This document shows, one piece after another, positions 16,719-25,466 of a DNA stretch of 64,000 bases (positions within the stretch are counted from its first letter, which is position 1; every line of letters begins with the position of its first letter). The position numbers and the translations under genes were made by a program. The notes under the pieces were generated by a model, which was given only the letters and a program-made list of their open reading frames with translations, searched no databases and was not told the origin of the DNA. Source of the DNA: JACZUI01 sp965216725 (GTDB lineage Bacteria; Actinomycetota; Acidimicrobiia; Spongiisociales; ZC4RG35); NCBI GenBank assembly GCA_965216725.1, contig CBDCGI010000007.1, positions 62,001 to 126,000 of the forward strand, read 5' to 3'.

Positions 16719-17795
16719 TCAGCCAAGGTGGTGGCGGTTGCTCTCGTAGATTCGATCGAGCGCCCGAGGTATCTGATCGCTCTCATCAAGTCCGGCGACC
16801 GCCACCAGGATCAGGTCCACGAGCCCGTGGAAGTCTTCGAGGGCGATCTCCTCCAACATTGGAACTGCCTTCTCGGTCCCGGCCAGGACTCCTATGAGGT
16901 TTCCCCGGTTGTGATGGTTGGCCAGGGCAACGCAGAGACCGCTCGATCGATATCCCGAGACTCCGAATGCGGTCGCCTCACAGGCACCGCCGGCCATCAA
17001 CTTGCGCTGATGCCGGATCCCCGAGACCCTCGCCGCCTCCGTTATCAGGTTCGTCATCTCCCGGTCGTACATGGTGAGCCGGTCCCCCACCCTGATGATC
17101 GGCCCATCACCGATGCGAGCCTCGGGCAGCTCAGGTGAAGTCTCTATCGACAAGATCCTGGAGTTCTCACGAAGGGTCCCATGGCGGGCAGCGCCGATTG
17201 CGCCCACGAAACCGATCTCTTCCCCCCTGGTGAGCAAGACCGAGAAGTGTCTCATTTCGGGATTGGATCGCGCCCGGTCCAGCGCCGCCAGCGATGCCGC
17301 CACACCTGCCAGGTCGTCGCAAGCCGGTGCAGCGTATCTGCCGGAACCGGGCCCGCCTTCTCCAAACTGCCAAAGCCCTAGTTCCCCGGCTCCGAAGCGC
17401 GCGGCTTCGTCCAACTCCGCAATCCCGAGCCCTGAATCGGGGTCATAAGAGACGACGGAGCCGACCTGCTTGTCGTTACCAAACTCCACCCGGGCCGACT
17501 CGAAGTATTCCGGATCGACGTGTCCGAGGAACTGGAATCGCACGGTTTCGACATCGACTTCTTCAACAACGAACCCCGGATGGTCCATGTGGGCGACGGC
17601 CACCACCGGTGTGCGACGCTTCCGATCCTTTTGCGAGATGAGGAGGTTCCCCACCAAGTCCACCCGAACCGAGAGATCCGGTCGGCGACTCACCCAAGCT
17701 GTCACCCACCGTGCGACACCCGCCTCTTTCCCTGGAGCGGTCGGTATGTGGGTGAGCTGACTGAGCCACCTCTCGGCCACGGCTCGAGTGGCCAT
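16719..17795 (-). CDS. M42-type metallopeptidase (glutamyl aminopeptidase/FrvX-like)
   Basis: The 358-residue protein has the di-metal peptidase pattern in order: AHMDHPGF (His and Asp), APACDDLAGVAAS (bridging Asp), LTRGEEIGFVGA (catalytic Glu-Glu) and SIETSPE plus ALANHHNRGN near the C-terminus (last His). Probably a cytosolic aminopeptidase. It starts 29 nt after the sufC stop on the same strand, so it may be a passenger of the sufD-Rieske-sufC operon. Confidence 0.82.
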   Translation of the reverse strand: MATRAVAERWLSQLTHIPTAPGKEAGVARWVTAWVSRRPDLSVRVDLVGNLLISQKDRKRRTPVVAVAHMDHPGFVVEEVDVETVRFQFLGHVDPEYFESARVEFGNDKQVGSVVSYDPDSGLGIAELDEAARFGAGELGLWQFGEGGPGSGRYAAPACDDLAGVAASLAALDRARSNPEMRHFSVLLTRGEEIGFVGAIGAARHGTLRENSRILSIETSPELPEARIGDGPIIRVGDRLTMYDREMTNLITEAARVSGIRHQRKLMAGGACEATAFGVSGYRSSGLCVALANHHNRGNLIGVLAGTEKAVPMLEEIALEDFHGLVDLILVAVAGLDESDQIPRALDRIYESNRHHLG

Positions 17796-17824
17796 TTAGT
17801 GCCCTGTCCCGAGACCCTGGCGAG

Positions 17825-18631
17825 TCACTGGACGTCGAAAGGCGTTTCGGTGAAAAAGTCGGCTGGCCGCAACGTCTTCTCTTCGGTCTTGATCTTGGGA
17901 ATCCCAAGTCGTTCCCTCACCGCGTCGTAGCCCCCGGCTTCCAGCTCTTCCGCGAGCTCCGCACCGCCAGAGTCCACGATTCTGCCGTCGATCATCACAT
18001 GTATCCGATCAGGGTGCAGATATCGCAAGATTCGGCTGTAGTGGGTGATCATCAGGACGCCAACATCGGGAGACCGCATTCCCTCCACTGCTTCCGCGAC
18101 CTGCTTGACGGCGTCAATGTCGAGCCCAGAGTCGATCTCATCGAGCAGCGCCATGCGGGGCCTCAAGACCGCCATCTGATAGATCTCCGACCGCTTCTTC
18201 TCTCCTCCGGACAGATCGGCATTGAGAGATCGCTCGAGGAATCGAGTCATGTCGAAGCGCTCGGCCTCGTTCTCTATGCGTTCGTTGATCTCAACCTCGG
18301 GCAATCCCGCTTCGTCCCCCGCCTCGACGAGAAACTCGCGAAGCCGGACGCCTGGAACCTCGGTCGGGTATTGAAAGCTCTGGAGCAGGCCCAGCCGAGC
18401 CCGCTCGTCGACGCCGAGAGCCAGCAACTCCTCTCCAACCAGAGTCGCCGAACCTTCCACTTGATACTCAGAGCGCCCAGTCAGGACGTGGCACAGCGTG
18501 GACTTGCCGGAGCCGTTGGGCCCCATCAGGGCGTGGACCTCACCAAAAGGAACCTCGATATTCACTCCGTCGAGGATCTTCTTCCCACCGACTGATGCCG
18601 ACAGCCCTTCGACCCTCAACGCATTGCTCAC
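17825..18631 (-). CDS. sufC: SufC, Fe-S assembly ATPase (second copy)
   Basis: A 268-residue SufC: Walker A GPNGSGKST (37-45), signature ADLSGGEKKRSEIYQ, Walker B ALLDEIDSGLDID and ITHYSRILRYLHPDRIHV. It differs widely from the first copy (signature SGGEKKR against SGGERKR, FQYPTEVPGV against FQHPEAIPGV), so this is not a recent duplication. GTG start overlaps the Rieske stop. It lies in order sufD-Rieske-sufC, and is the copy physically linked to SufD. Confidence 0.92.
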   Translation of the reverse strand: MSNALRVEGLSASVGGKKILDGVNIEVPFGEVHALMGPNGSGKSTLCHVLTGRSEYQVEGSATLVGEELLALGVDERARLGLLQSFQYPTEVPGVRLREFLVEAGDEAGLPEVEINERIENEAERFDMTRFLERSLNADLSGGEKKRSEIYQMAVLRPRMALLDEIDSGLDIDAVKQVAEAVEGMRSPDVGVLMITHYSRILRYLHPDRIHVMIDGRIVDSGGAELAEELEAGGYDAVRERLGIPKIKTEEKTLRPADFFTETPFDVQ

Positions 18632-18939
18632 TGGTCCTCCAATATCAGAAACACAGTCCCGTCTTCGATCGCCGCCTCAAAAGTCGGGACCGGTGACGTA
18701 GCGGGTAGAGAGTGCGGCTCCCCGGTCTTCAAGTCGAACTCGGAGCCATGTCTGGGACACTCGACGTCGGTGCCGAAGACGTCGCCCTCGGCAAGTGAAG
18801 CCTCGGCGTGAGAGCATCGGTCCCCAATGGCATACACATCGTCCCCGATCCGAAACATCGCTACGCGTTGGTCGCCTACGGTGACGCGTATGCCGTGGTC
18901 TCGCGGAAGGGTATCCAGACGACCTATCTCGATCTTCAC
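18628..18939 (-). CDS. Rieske [2Fe-2S] ferredoxin (NirD/biphenyl-dioxygenase-ferredoxin type)
   Basis: The 103-residue protein carries both Rieske boxes: CSHAEASL (Cys42, His44) and CPRHGSEFDLKTGEP (Cys61, His64). GTG start overlaps the sufD stop (GTGA), and its own stop overlaps the sufC start. A Rieske ferredoxin between sufD and sufC is a common SUF-operon arrangement in high-GC Gram-positives, where it may serve as electron donor or as an early client of the machinery. Confidence 0.88.
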   Translation of the reverse strand: MKIEIGRLDTLPRDHGIRVTVGDQRVAMFRIGDDVYAIGDRCSHAEASLAEGDVFGTDVECPRHGSEFDLKTGEPHSLPATSPVPTFEAAIEDGTVFLILEDQ

Positions 18940-20198
18940 GCCACACGCCCCTCTTCCTGCGCCATGGCAAACCGGCTGAATACCTCGGAGGCAATTGGCC
19001 CGGCCACCGCCTCAACGGGGAGCCTGTCGATGACTTCTTGGAAGAACCCGCGTATCAGCAACCGCTCGGCGCGGGGTCTGGTCAGGCCGCGGCTGCGCAA
19101 GTAGTAGAGAGCGTCTTCCTCGAGCGGCCCAACAGAGGACCCGTGCCCGCACACAACGTCGTCGCAGAGAATCTCGAGATTGGGGACCGAATGGGCTTTC
19201 GCATTCTCGGAGAGGACCAGATTTCGGTTTGTCTCGAATGTCGAGGTCTTCTTTGCATCCTTCTCGATGCGAAGGAGACCGGTGAAGACGCTTTGCGCGT
19301 CGTCCTCGACCGCACCTTTCAAGAAGACGTCCGAGGTCGTGCTCTGCCCGACATGGTTGATCACCATGCGGTAGTCGAGCGTTTGGTCCCCTTCTCCAAA
19401 GTAGAGGCCAACCACCTCAGAGGAAGAACCGTTTCCTACGAGGTCCACTCCAAGGTCGAGACGGCCCAGCTTGCCGCCCAGACCCACCTCGCCAACACGA
19501 CTGGTCGCATCCCGGCCGACAAGCACCCGTTGATGAGTGACGGACGTTGTCGCGTGGTCGAGAGCCTGTACTGCCAGGTAACGCAGCCGACCGCCGTCTT
19601 CCACTCGGAGGTCGACCTCTGGCACCATCAAAGCATCCAGGCCGGGAGCCGACCGATACACCACTAGAACCACGGCCTCGGCGTTTTCCCCTACCTTGAC
19701 GACGAGATGGGGGAAGCTCGCCATGCCCGCGGTGACAGCCTGAAGGTCGACCACCAGCGGAGATGACATCGTCTGGCCTGGCGCCACATCGACAACCACA
19801 CCGTCGGTGGCGAACGCAGCGTGAGCTGCAGTCAACTTGTTGTGGTCAACGGGAACCCGTCCGCCGATGTCGGAGCCATCTTCGATGTCAGCGAAACGGC
19901 TGACGGCGACATCGGAGTCCGAAATCGAAGTCACAAAGCCGTCGACGACGGTCACGGAGCCGGCGGTGTCGGCAACAGATGCCAAGAATGGCCCGGGTTC
20001 CATAGGGGAACCCGCCCCGGCCGCCGGGCTCAAGTCGGCAAATCGTGGCTGGAAGTCGACGTATCGCCAGTCTTCCTCGACACCCGTCGGCTCGACGAGA
20101 GATTCAAAAACTTGGAACCCGGCATCGAAGCTGTCGCGCAGCCAAGCTGGTGCGGCATCGGCCAGTAGTTGTGAATGTTGAGCGTCAAACGCGGGCAA
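18936..20198 (-). CDS. sufD: SufD, Fe-S scaffold subunit
   Basis: The 420-residue protein has the right-handed beta-helix core of the SufB/D family and its C-terminal block: KTSTFETNRNLVLSENAKAHSVPNLEILCDDVVCGHGSSVGPLEEDALYYLRSRGL, with the usual Cys and His, then RLLIRGFFQEVIDRLP. N-terminal WRYVDFQP supports SufD over SufB, as do its length and the absence of SufB's cysteine-rich N-terminal part. TTG 20198 is chosen because GGAG lies 7 nt upstream. No sufB is present in the window. Confidence 0.88.
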   Translation of the reverse strand: MPAFDAQHSQLLADAAPAWLRDSFDAGFQVFESLVEPTGVEEDWRYVDFQPRFADLSPAAGAGSPMEPGPFLASVADTAGSVTVVDGFVTSISDSDVAVSRFADIEDGSDIGGRVPVDHNKLTAAHAAFATDGVVVDVAPGQTMSSPLVVDLQAVTAGMASFPHLVVKVGENAEAVVLVVYRSAPGLDALMVPEVDLRVEDGGRLRYLAVQALDHATTSVTHQRVLVGRDATSRVGEVGLGGKLGRLDLGVDLVGNGSSSEVVGLYFGEGDQTLDYRMVINHVGQSTTSDVFLKGAVEDDAQSVFTGLLRIEKDAKKTSTFETNRNLVLSENAKAHSVPNLEILCDDVVCGHGSSVGPLEEDALYYLRSRGLTRPRAERLLIRGFFQEVIDRLPVEAVAGPIASEVFSRFAMAQEEGRVA

Positions 20199-20254
20199 GA
20201 AACTTCTCCGAGAGCGGTGGCGAAATGGTATTTGCCCTACCTGGATAGTGCGAA

Positions 20255-21757
20255 TTACTCGGCGTCCAGGGCCCCTTCGGTGACTTCTGATCTCGCGTTC
20301 CACAACATCCACCCGAGCCCATAAGACTCCGCCACGTCTATCTGGGCCCTGACCTGATCGGCGCTATAGCCAAAGTCCTGCAACCAGGGCCTCACGATCA
20401 CCGGTGCTGTCAGACGGTCGACGCCATCGCGCAAGGCCCGGTCGACGACCGGCCCGGGATGGTCGTTGGGATTCTCGAATCCATACGCATTCACGTCGTA
20501 GTGGCTGGGGTAGACCATGGGCGAGATGACATCGACCAACCCGGCGACCTGCTCCCAGTTCTGCCCGATGCCGGCGTCGGGGAAGAGGTCGCTGGGAGCC
20601 GTGATGAAGCCGAAGACATCGGCAGCCACGGCACAACCCATCGGCCGGAGTACCTCGGCCGCCTCGGCGAGGAACGTCGCGATGGCGCTGGTTCGCATTT
20701 CCGGTGTCGGGGAGCCGCCGTCGAACTGTGACGACTCGGGGCGCTTGTCCGGGAACCGCACATAGTCGAACTGGACCTCGTCGACACCCATCTCGCACAC
20801 TTCTATCGCCAGATCGAGTGCGAACTGGCGGGCCTGTTGATCCGTCGGATCGAGGAATCGCTGATTGTTCGTCTCTAATGGCGCTGACGTAGCCGTGTCC
20901 CAGACGGCCATCTCGGGTTTGGCCACAGCGACTATGGGATCGTTGAAGATGACGAGGCGCCCGATCAGGTAGAGACCCTCGGCCTCGGCGCGTTCGGCAA
21001 CGGATGCCAGGCTGAACGCACTCTGTACCGACCCCGCCTCGAGTGCCACCTCGTTACGACTGTCGTACCAAACAAAGCCGGCTTCGTTCTTGAGATCGAT
21101 CATCAGTGAATTGAGCTCGGTCGTGTGAGCCAGGTCGATGAAGTAGTCGAGATCTTCGACGACAGCCTCACCTCTGATGTGCACAGCGCGCGCATCGAAA
21201 GGAGTCAGTTCTACGACGGTGTCGCCGGGGCTCCCATCCCATCCGAAGGTCTCCTCCACCCAAGCCGGCCTTCTCACCTGGACGGTGCCGGGCTCGGCAC
21301 CGCGAAGGTTGAACCTTCCCTGATCATCGGTGAGGGCCGAGGCTGGACCGGCGGTGACACGGGCAAATGGCACCGGAATTCCGTCGCCATCCTCGACCCG
21401 ACCCCTCAGGACCCTGGCCTTGAGCACTACGTCCACCACACCCTCAGGGCGGTCGCTGATGGTGACCATTTGGGTGATGTGGCCGGGAGCGCTCACCTCC
21501 AGAACATCGGACGACCGGCTCCAAACCAGCTCGAGCTGACCCTGGGAGTCTGTCGTCCCCGCTTGGTCGCCTTCGATGTCGATGTTGGCCGACACCACCA
21601 CCACGCCGACGTCGTCGAGAACGCGCAACGTGTAGGGACTGGTTCGGCTGAGAAGCGACCAGCCCGCCCAGGCCACCCAGACGATGGTGAGCGCAACCAG
21701 CAATCGGAACTGGGTACGTCGCGTCACGGGAGGGGAAAGAATACCGGCGCCCGCCAT
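20255..21757 (-). CDS. Membrane-anchored putative glycoside hydrolase (DUF4015/COG1306-type) with two Ig-like domains
   Basis: The 500-residue protein has an N-terminal membrane anchor (about 17-36), two carboxypeptidase-regulatory-like beta domains (about 42-115 and 115-170; TTDSQGQLEL, TDDQGRFNLRG), then a TIM-barrel-like domain (about 180-500). The barrel shows LNSLMIDLKNEAGFVWYDS, GVDEVQFDYVRFPDK, CAVAADVFGF and VDVISPMVYPSHY, with acidic residues at strand ends as in this glycosidase-like family. It probably acts on a cell-surface polysaccharide. Substrate unknown. Confidence 0.78.
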   Translation of the reverse strand: MAGAGILSPPVTRRTQFRLLVALTIVWVAWAGWSLLSRTSPYTLRVLDDVGVVVVSANIDIEGDQAGTTDSQGQLELVWSRSSDVLEVSAPGHITQMVTISDRPEGVVDVVLKARVLRGRVEDGDGIPVPFARVTAGPASALTDDQGRFNLRGAEPGTVQVRRPAWVEETFGWDGSPGDTVVELTPFDARAVHIRGEAVVEDLDYFIDLAHTTELNSLMIDLKNEAGFVWYDSRNEVALEAGSVQSAFSLASVAERAEAEGLYLIGRLVIFNDPIVAVAKPEMAVWDTATSAPLETNNQRFLDPTDQQARQFALDLAIEVCEMGVDEVQFDYVRFPDKRPESSQFDGGSPTPEMRTSAIATFLAEAAEVLRPMGCAVAADVFGFITAPSDLFPDAGIGQNWEQVAGLVDVISPMVYPSHYDVNAYGFENPNDHPGPVVDRALRDGVDRLTAPVIVRPWLQDFGYSADQVRAQIDVAESYGLGWMLWNARSEVTEGALDAE

Positions 21758-21843
21758 CTAACCCCTCGGCGCTGGGACTGGACATTTCGTTTGCCAGATT
21801 CACCCAGCACCATTAGGTTTTCCACAGTTTACGAGGAGTCCTA

Positions 21844-22794
21844 TTGGGCAAGGCCATCCGGGCCCGTGACGCAAGACCAGAGCGGGGGTCCAGCCCCACT
21901 GACACGGTCGGCCTCTACCTAGATGAGGTTTCGGCACACATCCTCCTAACCGCCGAAGACGAGGTCCATCTCGCACGTGCCATGGAGATGGGCCGCAAGG
22001 CAAAACGACTGATCGAATCAGGCGAATACAAACGTGCCGACAAGGCCAAGCTGATGCGTCTCATCGCGGCCGGCGACGAGGCCAAGATGACCTTCATTCG
22101 ATCGAATCTCCGCCTGGTCATCTCCATCGCCAAGCGGTACACCGGCCGCGGCTTGGATCTCCTCGATCTCATCCAGGAAGGGAACCTGGGGCTGATCCGG
22201 GCTGTGGAAAAGTTCGATTGGCGGAAAGGATTCAAGTTCTCCACCTACGCCACATGGTGGATACGTCAGGCCATCACCAGAGGACTCGGGAACAACGGGC
22301 GCACCATTCGGCTCCCGGTCCACATGGTCGATGTGGTCCGAACCGTTCAGGACACGAAGCAAAGCCTTCATGACAAATACCACCGGACTCCGACACTCGA
22401 GGAGATCTCGGAGGCATCCGGACTCGACACCGAACGGGTTCTAGCCGCTCTCGAGGCTCCTTCAGAAACTGTTTCCCTCGACCGACCGGTAGGTGAGGAT
22501 GGCGATGCCTCACTGCAAGACTTCGTCGAAGACGACCGGGCCATGGACCCCGAAGAGGTCGCATCGTCGGCATGGCGGCGCGATCGGCTGATCAAGGCGA
22601 TCAAGGTCCTCGACTCAGATGAGCAGCAGGTGCTCTGGCTCCGATTCGGGCTCGACGGCGACGAGCCGTGGACGCTGAGCGACGTTGGCAAAGTGATCAA
22701 TGCAACGCGGGAGCGGGTCCGTCAGATCGAAGCGAGAGGGTTGGCCAAGCTCCGTCACCCCTCCTGTGACATCGACCTCCAGGCACTTCTCTAG
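21844..22794 (+). CDS. RNA polymerase sigma factor, sigma-70 primary/group 2 type (RpoD/SigB-like)
   Basis: The 316-residue protein has region 1.2 (DTVGLYLDEVSAHILLTAEDEV), a complete region 2 (NLRLVISIAKRYTGRGLDLLDLIQEGNLGLIRAVEKFDWRKGFKFSTYATWWIRQAI, about 90-145), region 3 and region 4 (LSDVGKVINATRERVRQIEARGLAKL). It lacks the long acidic N-terminal part of large RpoD proteins, so it could be the main or a group 2 sigma. TTG 21844 has AGGAG 5 nt upstream. The 108-bp hairpin array follows its stop. Confidence 0.92.
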   Translation: MGKAIRARDARPERGSSPTDTVGLYLDEVSAHILLTAEDEVHLARAMEMGRKAKRLIESGEYKRADKAKLMRLIAAGDEAKMTFIRSNLRLVISIAKRYTGRGLDLLDLIQEGNLGLIRAVEKFDWRKGFKFSTYATWWIRQAITRGLGNNGRTIRLPVHMVDVVRTVQDTKQSLHDKYHRTPTLEEISEASGLDTERVLAALEAPSETVSLDRPVGEDGDASLQDFVEDDRAMDPEEVASSAWRRDRLIKAIKVLDSDEQQVLWLRFGLDGDEPWTLSDVGKVINATRERVRQIEARGLAKLRHPSCDIDLQALL

Positions 22795-22831
22795 CCAGAC
22801 CTGATCACCCCCTCCGACGCCTACGGCGCCA

Positions 22832-22866
22832 CCTCCCCCAACGGTCGCTCCGCTCCCTGGGGGAGG
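22832..22866. terminator. Stem-loop after the sigma-factor gene
   Basis: Arms CCTCCCCCA (22832-22840) and TGGGGGAGG (22858-22866) pair perfectly over 9 bp around a 17-nt loop, 38 nt after the sigma stop. There is no U-run. Its second half is also the start of a partial (29-nt) copy of the downstream repeat (22852-22880), so it is the outermost member of the hairpin array. Confidence 0.5.
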
Positions 22867-22880
22867 AGATGGTCGATCAT

Positions 22881-23420
22881 GTCTCCCCCCAGCGAACGAA
22901 GTGAGTGTTGGGGGGAGTACCGGCGCAGCCGGGGAGGGGGGCCGGCCACAGGCCGGAAAGCTCCCTGGGGGAGGAAATGGTCGCTCATGTCTCCCCCCAG
23001 CGAACGAAGTGAGTGTTGGGGGGAGTACCGGCACAGCCGGGGAGGGGGGCCGGCCACAGGCCGGAAAGCTCCCCAGGGGAGGAAATGGTCGCTCATGTCT
23101 CCCCCCAGCGAACGAAGTGAGTGTTGGGGGGAGTACCGGCGCAGCCGGGGAGGGGGGCCGGCCACAGGCCGGAAAGCTCCCCAGGGGAGGAAATGGTCGC
23201 TCATGTCTCCCCCCAGCGAACGAAGTGAGTGTTGGGGGGAGTACCGGCGCAGCCGGGGAGGGGGGCCGGCCACAGGCCGGAAAGCTCCCCAGGGGAGGAA
23301 ATGGTCGCTCATGTCTCCCCCCAGCGAACGAAGTGAGTGTTGGGGGGAGTACCGGCGCAGCCGGGGAGGGGGGCCGGCCACAGGCCGGAAAGCTCCCTGG
23401 GGGAGGAAATGGTCGATCAG
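22881..23420. repeat. Five-unit 108-bp tandem array rich in hairpins
   Basis: Units begin at 22881, 22989, 23097, 23205 and 23313, each exactly 108 bp and nearly identical. Each unit has four dyads: CTCCCCCCA/TGGGGGGAG around a 17-nt loop, CCGGC/GCCGG around GCA or ACA, CCGGCC/GGCCGG around ACA, and CTCCC/GGGAG. Differences between units fall in hairpin loops (GCA to ACA in unit 2; TG to CA in the last loop of units 2-4) and at the array edge. Because 108 is a multiple of 3, long frames cross it on both strands; I regard these as artefacts. The array fills the gap between convergent genes and its last unit contains the stop codon of the aminotransferase. Confidence 0.95.
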
Positions 23421-24700
23421 ACCGAACGCAGGGCCCTCTCCAGACGGTCGAATCCCTCGTCTGCCTCTTCTTCGGTGAGTGACAATGGTGGAGCGATCCG
23501 CAGCGCATTGCCGTACAACCCGCCTTTACCAATGAGGAGCCCTTCCTCCCGCGCCGCCTCCAAGACCGCTCCCGCCTTTTCCGGTGCAGGCTCTCCTCCT
23601 GGTCCAACCAGCTCCACGCCGATCATGAGCCCCTTCCCTCTCACCTCACCGATCAGCTCCAGCTCCTCTCCAAGTGGAACCAGGTTCTGCATGAGCCGGT
23701 TACCGATCTTCAGGGAGTTCGTCTGCAGATCGTGGTCGAGGATGTAATCGAGGTTGGCCAGAGCACCCGCGGTGGCAAGCGGGTTTCCGCCAAACGTGGA
23801 AATGCCCAACGCCGAATACGACTCCATGATCGCCGGCGTGGTCACCACTCCCCCGATGCTGAGGCCGTTGCCGATCCCCTTGGCAAAAGTGAGCAGGTCG
23901 GGCGTTATCCCGTGGGCCTGATACCCCCAGAAGTTCTCCCCGGTACGGCCCCAACCTGTCTGCACCTCGTCGGAGATGAAGAGAATCCCGTGCTCGTCGA
24001 GAACTTCCTTCATGGCCCTGAAGAACCCATCCGGAGGTGTGACGAACCCACCAACGCCCTGTATCGGCTCAGCGATCATCGCCGCGACATCACCTGCGGT
24101 CGCCACATTGATCAGATCACGCAGGTCGGCCGCGCAGGCTGCGACAAAGTCTTCATCGGGGAGATGGCCGAAGGGGCTCCGAAGCTTGTAACCCGAGTGG
24201 ACGTAGGTCACCTGGAAGGGGCTGAAACTGGTGCCTGACCACGCCTTCTGGCCTGTGATGGCGATCGCGGAGTGTGACTTGCCGTGGTAGCTGCCACGCA
24301 CGGCAAGTATCTGGTTGGAACGCCTGTAGGTGGTTGCCAGCGCTAGCGCGGCATCGTTCGCTTCGGTACCGGAGTTCGTGAAGAACACTTTGGCGTCGGG
24401 GATGCCCGACAATTCGGCGATCTTCTCCGCCAACTCGATCTGGGCCTCGATCAGATACAGGGTCGACGTGTGCAACATCCGGTCGGCCTGGGATTTCACG
24501 GCATCGACCACCTCTGGAATCTTGTAACCGGAGATCGTGACCAGGATCCCGCCGAAGAAATCCAAATACTCATTGCCTTCGGCGTCGACGACCGTCCTGC
24601 CGTCGCCGTCGACTATCGATATCGGCTGCTGGTAGTAGAGGGGCGCCCAGTTGGGCAACACCGCCTTGTGCCGCTCGTACAACTCTTGGTGCTTACCCAT
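23417..24700 (-). CDS. Class III aminotransferase (AGXT2/beta-alanine-pyruvate type)
   Basis: The 427-residue PLP enzyme shows VFFTNSGTEANDAALALA, RGSYHGKSHSA, AMIAEPIQGVGGFVTPP, the ISDEVQTGWGRTGENFWGYQ strand with the PLP-contacting Asp, and LLTFAKGIGNGLSIGGVVTT carrying the PLP-lysine. The wording is closest to alanine-glyoxylate aminotransferase 2 and related omega-aminotransferases. ATG 24700 has GGAGG about 8 nt upstream and overlaps the stop of the reductase gene by 8 nt. Its 3' end is set by the last unit of the tandem array. Confidence 0.87.
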   Translation of the reverse strand: MGKHQELYERHKAVLPNWAPLYYQQPISIVDGDGRTVVDAEGNEYLDFFGGILVTISGYKIPEVVDAVKSQADRMLHTSTLYLIEAQIELAEKIAELSGIPDAKVFFTNSGTEANDAALALATTYRRSNQILAVRGSYHGKSHSAIAITGQKAWSGTSFSPFQVTYVHSGYKLRSPFGHLPDEDFVAACAADLRDLINVATAGDVAAMIAEPIQGVGGFVTPPDGFFRAMKEVLDEHGILFISDEVQTGWGRTGENFWGYQAHGITPDLLTFAKGIGNGLSIGGVVTTPAIMESYSALGISTFGGNPLATAGALANLDYILDHDLQTNSLKIGNRLMQNLVPLGEELELIGEVRGKGLMIGVELVGPGGEPAPEKAGAVLEAAREEGLLIGKGGLYGNALRIAPPLSLTEEEADEGFDRLERALRSV

Positions 24701-25442
24701 GGGAAAGATCCTCCGTGGCTCCAGCTTTCAAGTATCGCAGGAATAGGGAACGCTGACCCATGAGAGCACGGTCCAGTGTCATGTCCAGAGGGGGCCTGGC
24801 CTCCGGCCCGCTTGCGATGCGTCTCGACTCTCCTCCCACGAGCGCAGGGGATATGGTCAGATTGACTTCGTCGACCAGACCGGCCGCAACGAACTGGGCA
24901 TTGAGCGTCGGGCCGCCCTCGATGAGAACGATGCTCGCGGCAGCGAGTTGATCCAGCATGTGCCGCGGCGTCATTTCCGACAAAAAGGCGACCTGGGCGG
25001 CGTCGCCCAGAGTCACCAGCCTCCCTGGGTCGGCCGACGTCGACGTCAGGATCAACGGTTTGTGTTCGGCGTCGGAGAAGACCCGCGCCTCGACGTCCAC
25101 GCTGAGGCGGCCGCTGACAATGGCCAACACTGGATCCGCAGCCTGGCCGTGTCCATTACGGATTTGCTTCCTCTGATCGTCGAGCACTAGAGGCTGGTAG
25201 TCCTCCGCCTTGACCGTGCCCGCACCGACGAGCACGACATCTGGGACGGACCGGATTGCTTTGAACATGGCCAGGTCGTCCTCGTCGCCCAGCGACGAGG
25301 ATTTGCCGTCCACGGCGGTCGCCCCATCGATGGAGGCGATCATGTTCATCATCACCCACGGTCGGTCGGGATGAGAGCGAGACTCGCCAGACACCACATC
25401 CAGTGGCTCGACTATCTGACCGGTCTCGACGCTGCGCAGCAT
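24693..25442 (-). CDS. RibD C-terminal-domain reductase (pyrimidine/dihydrofolate-reductase-like)
   Basis: A 249-residue stand-alone reductase domain: RPWVMMNMIASIDGATA at the N-terminus, VPDVVLVGAGTVKAEDY, VLIEGGPTLNAQFVAAGLVDEVNLTISPALVGG at the C-terminal half. These match the NADPH-binding reductase half of RibD, but there is no deaminase domain. Many such actinobacterial proteins have no known role. It is placed between the multicopper oxidase gene (24 nt away) and the aminotransferase (8-nt overlap). Confidence 0.82.
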   Translation of the reverse strand: MLRSVETGQIVEPLDVVSGESRSHPDRPWVMMNMIASIDGATAVDGKSSSLGDEDDLAMFKAIRSVPDVVLVGAGTVKAEDYQPLVLDDQRKQIRNGHGQAADPVLAIVSGRLSVDVEARVFSDAEHKPLILTSTSADPGRLVTLGDAAQVAFLSEMTPRHMLDQLAAASIVLIEGGPTLNAQFVAAGLVDEVNLTISPALVGGESRRIASGPEARPPLDMTLDRALMGQRSLFLRYLKAGATEDLSHG

Positions 25443-25466
25443 CCGTCGGACGCTACTCGTCGCCTG

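Noticed and set aside
21818..21832. TTTTCCACAG, similar to a DnaA box
   Set aside because: A single imperfect copy without neighbours or origin genes.
22821..23607. Long repeat-containing frames on both strands across the 108-bp array (up to 330 codons)
   Set aside because: They exist because the unit length is a multiple of 3; they overlap the end of the sigma gene or the aminotransferase and have no ribosome-binding site or domain.
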